Shown here: positions 63,288 through 64,000 of the stretch, piece after piece
How the letters are laid out: every line of letters begins with the position of its first letter
Position numbering within the stretch: position 1 is the stretch's first letter
Source: Mangifera indica
Taxonomy: Eukaryota; Streptophyta; Magnoliopsida; Sapindales; Anacardiaceae
NCBI RefSeq assembly: GCF_011075055.1
Contig: NC_058146.1
Coordinates: 5,332,001-5,396,000 of the forward strand
DNA length: 64,000 nucleotides
Direction of reading: 5' to 3'
Translations under genes and position numbers: made by a program
The notes under the pieces: generated by a model
The model's input: the letters and a program-made list of their open reading frames with translations, nothing else
Database searches by the model: none
What the model was told of the DNA's origin: nothing

Positions 63288-64000
63288 GCTCTCTCCTACT
63301 AATACCGTTTTTGCAGTCTTTGTTGTTGGAGAGTAAGGCCGACCGGCTTAACCATTTATTTCAAGTCCTTGAATTCTTTCCATCGATTGGTCTTTTCTGT
63401 TTGTTCAATCAGAAGACATGAATCTAATTGGTGATATGTACTTGACCTCAATGGATCAATTAAATTTAGTTGAAGACCCGTGAACAAGTTGATTAAGCAG
63501 ACTATAGATTGAGAAAGAATATTGTCATTTATGTTTGGATCATATTCTTGTAAAATCTTTGTCAAGTTGTAGATGTTTGTTGTATCCCAAAAAATACAGA
63601 CGGCTTCTATCTTCCTGTGACCATAACAATCCATGCAACATGTTTTATTAAAATCCCAAGCGATGGAGATTTTCTAATGAAAGCAACTGAATTTTGGGTA
63701 TTTTACAAAATAAAGACCACAAATTGGATGGTGTCTATCCAAGCTGTCAGTTTGAGTTGAGGATTGTGTCTATTTTCTGTGTCTGAATTTTAGTTGATTT
63801 ATACTTGAGTTAGAATAGATTTGATTGAATTAAAAATTTTTTTTTTTTTTAACTGAGTTTGAATCTTAATTTGTCGGGTTTGAACGGATTTGACTTAATC
63901 TTGAATTTAAGTTAGTTTAAACTCTATCCAAATTGAATTCAGCTGCAACTTGGGGCCAATCGCAAAAATAAGCAAAAGCATTTTGAGGCCAAAATTTTGC
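63288..64000. other. BADC 3' region and edge of the window
   Basis: Likely 3' untranslated sequence of BADC, then AT-rich DNA with a T run near 63836-63850 and GAGTTTGAATCTTAATTTG-type degenerate repeat text. A minus-strand frame at 63356-63634 has no recognisable family. No gene is called. Confidence 0.4.

Overview
This is nuclear DNA from a flowering plant, almost certainly a eudicot. The genes carry short GT-AG introns, the spacers are AT-rich, and there are many small inverted-repeat transposons. All recognisable proteins belong to angiosperm families. The species cannot be named from the sequence alone.

Genes in order. (1) PNO1, a pre-40S ribosome assembly factor with an uninterrupted CDS (+, 4198-4845). 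(2) An 11-exon ATG27 / mannose-6-phosphate-receptor-like membrane protein (+, 6240-9931). (3) A broken TRICHOME BIREFRINGENCE-LIKE O-acetyltransferase (+, 12660-13326). (4) An intronless PYR/PYL abscisic acid receptor (-, 14716-15294). (5) A five-exon CLASSY1/2-type SNF2 remodeller of RNA-directed DNA methylation (-, 24598-29699). (6) A DREB2-type AP2 factor with a heat shock element in its promoter (-, 32825-33826). (7) A six-exon secreted laccase (-, 37078-39311). (8) An unidentified coding remnant with one internal stop (+, 44346-44612). (9) A 5'-truncated IMK2/IMK3-like receptor kinase fragment (-, 45078-45755). (10) A PRA1-family membrane protein (-, 46918-47553). (11) A two-exon 517-residue plant protein of unknown function (+, 52015-54372). 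(12) A nine-exon BADC protein, a biotin-less relative of the plastid acetyl-CoA carboxylase BCCP subunit (+, 60113-63287). Exon coordinates for split genes are given in the entries. All exon joins were checked for reading phase by hand.

The long spacers (9.9-14.7, 15.4-24.6, 34.4-37.0, 39.3-45.0, 47.6-52.0 and 54.4-60.1 kb) are mostly transposon debris. Several insertions still have target-site duplications: a hAT element at 1439-2598 (8 bp), a MULE foldback at 17146-18023 (9 bp), a hAT MITE at 49084-49417 (8 bp), and a 3.56 kb MULE at 54891-58453 (9 bp). A family of roughly 170 bp MITEs with 9 bp duplications has at least eleven copies or fragments.

The most unusual object is the 3.56 kb MULE. 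It holds two head-to-head arrays of a roughly 118 bp unit, about seven units in one direction and about ten in the other. They flank a short, possibly captured coding segment and could fold into a very long hairpin. A second oddity is a tRNA-like (SINE) promoter in the presumed 5' intron of CLASSY, whose B box has been triplicated at an exact 43 bp spacing.

The genes do not form a pathway. Shared themes are stress and ABA signalling (PYL, DREB2), endomembrane traffic (PRA1, ATG27-like), cell wall (laccase, dead TBL) and silencing of transposons (CLASSY), the last lying in a transposon-rich neighbourhood.
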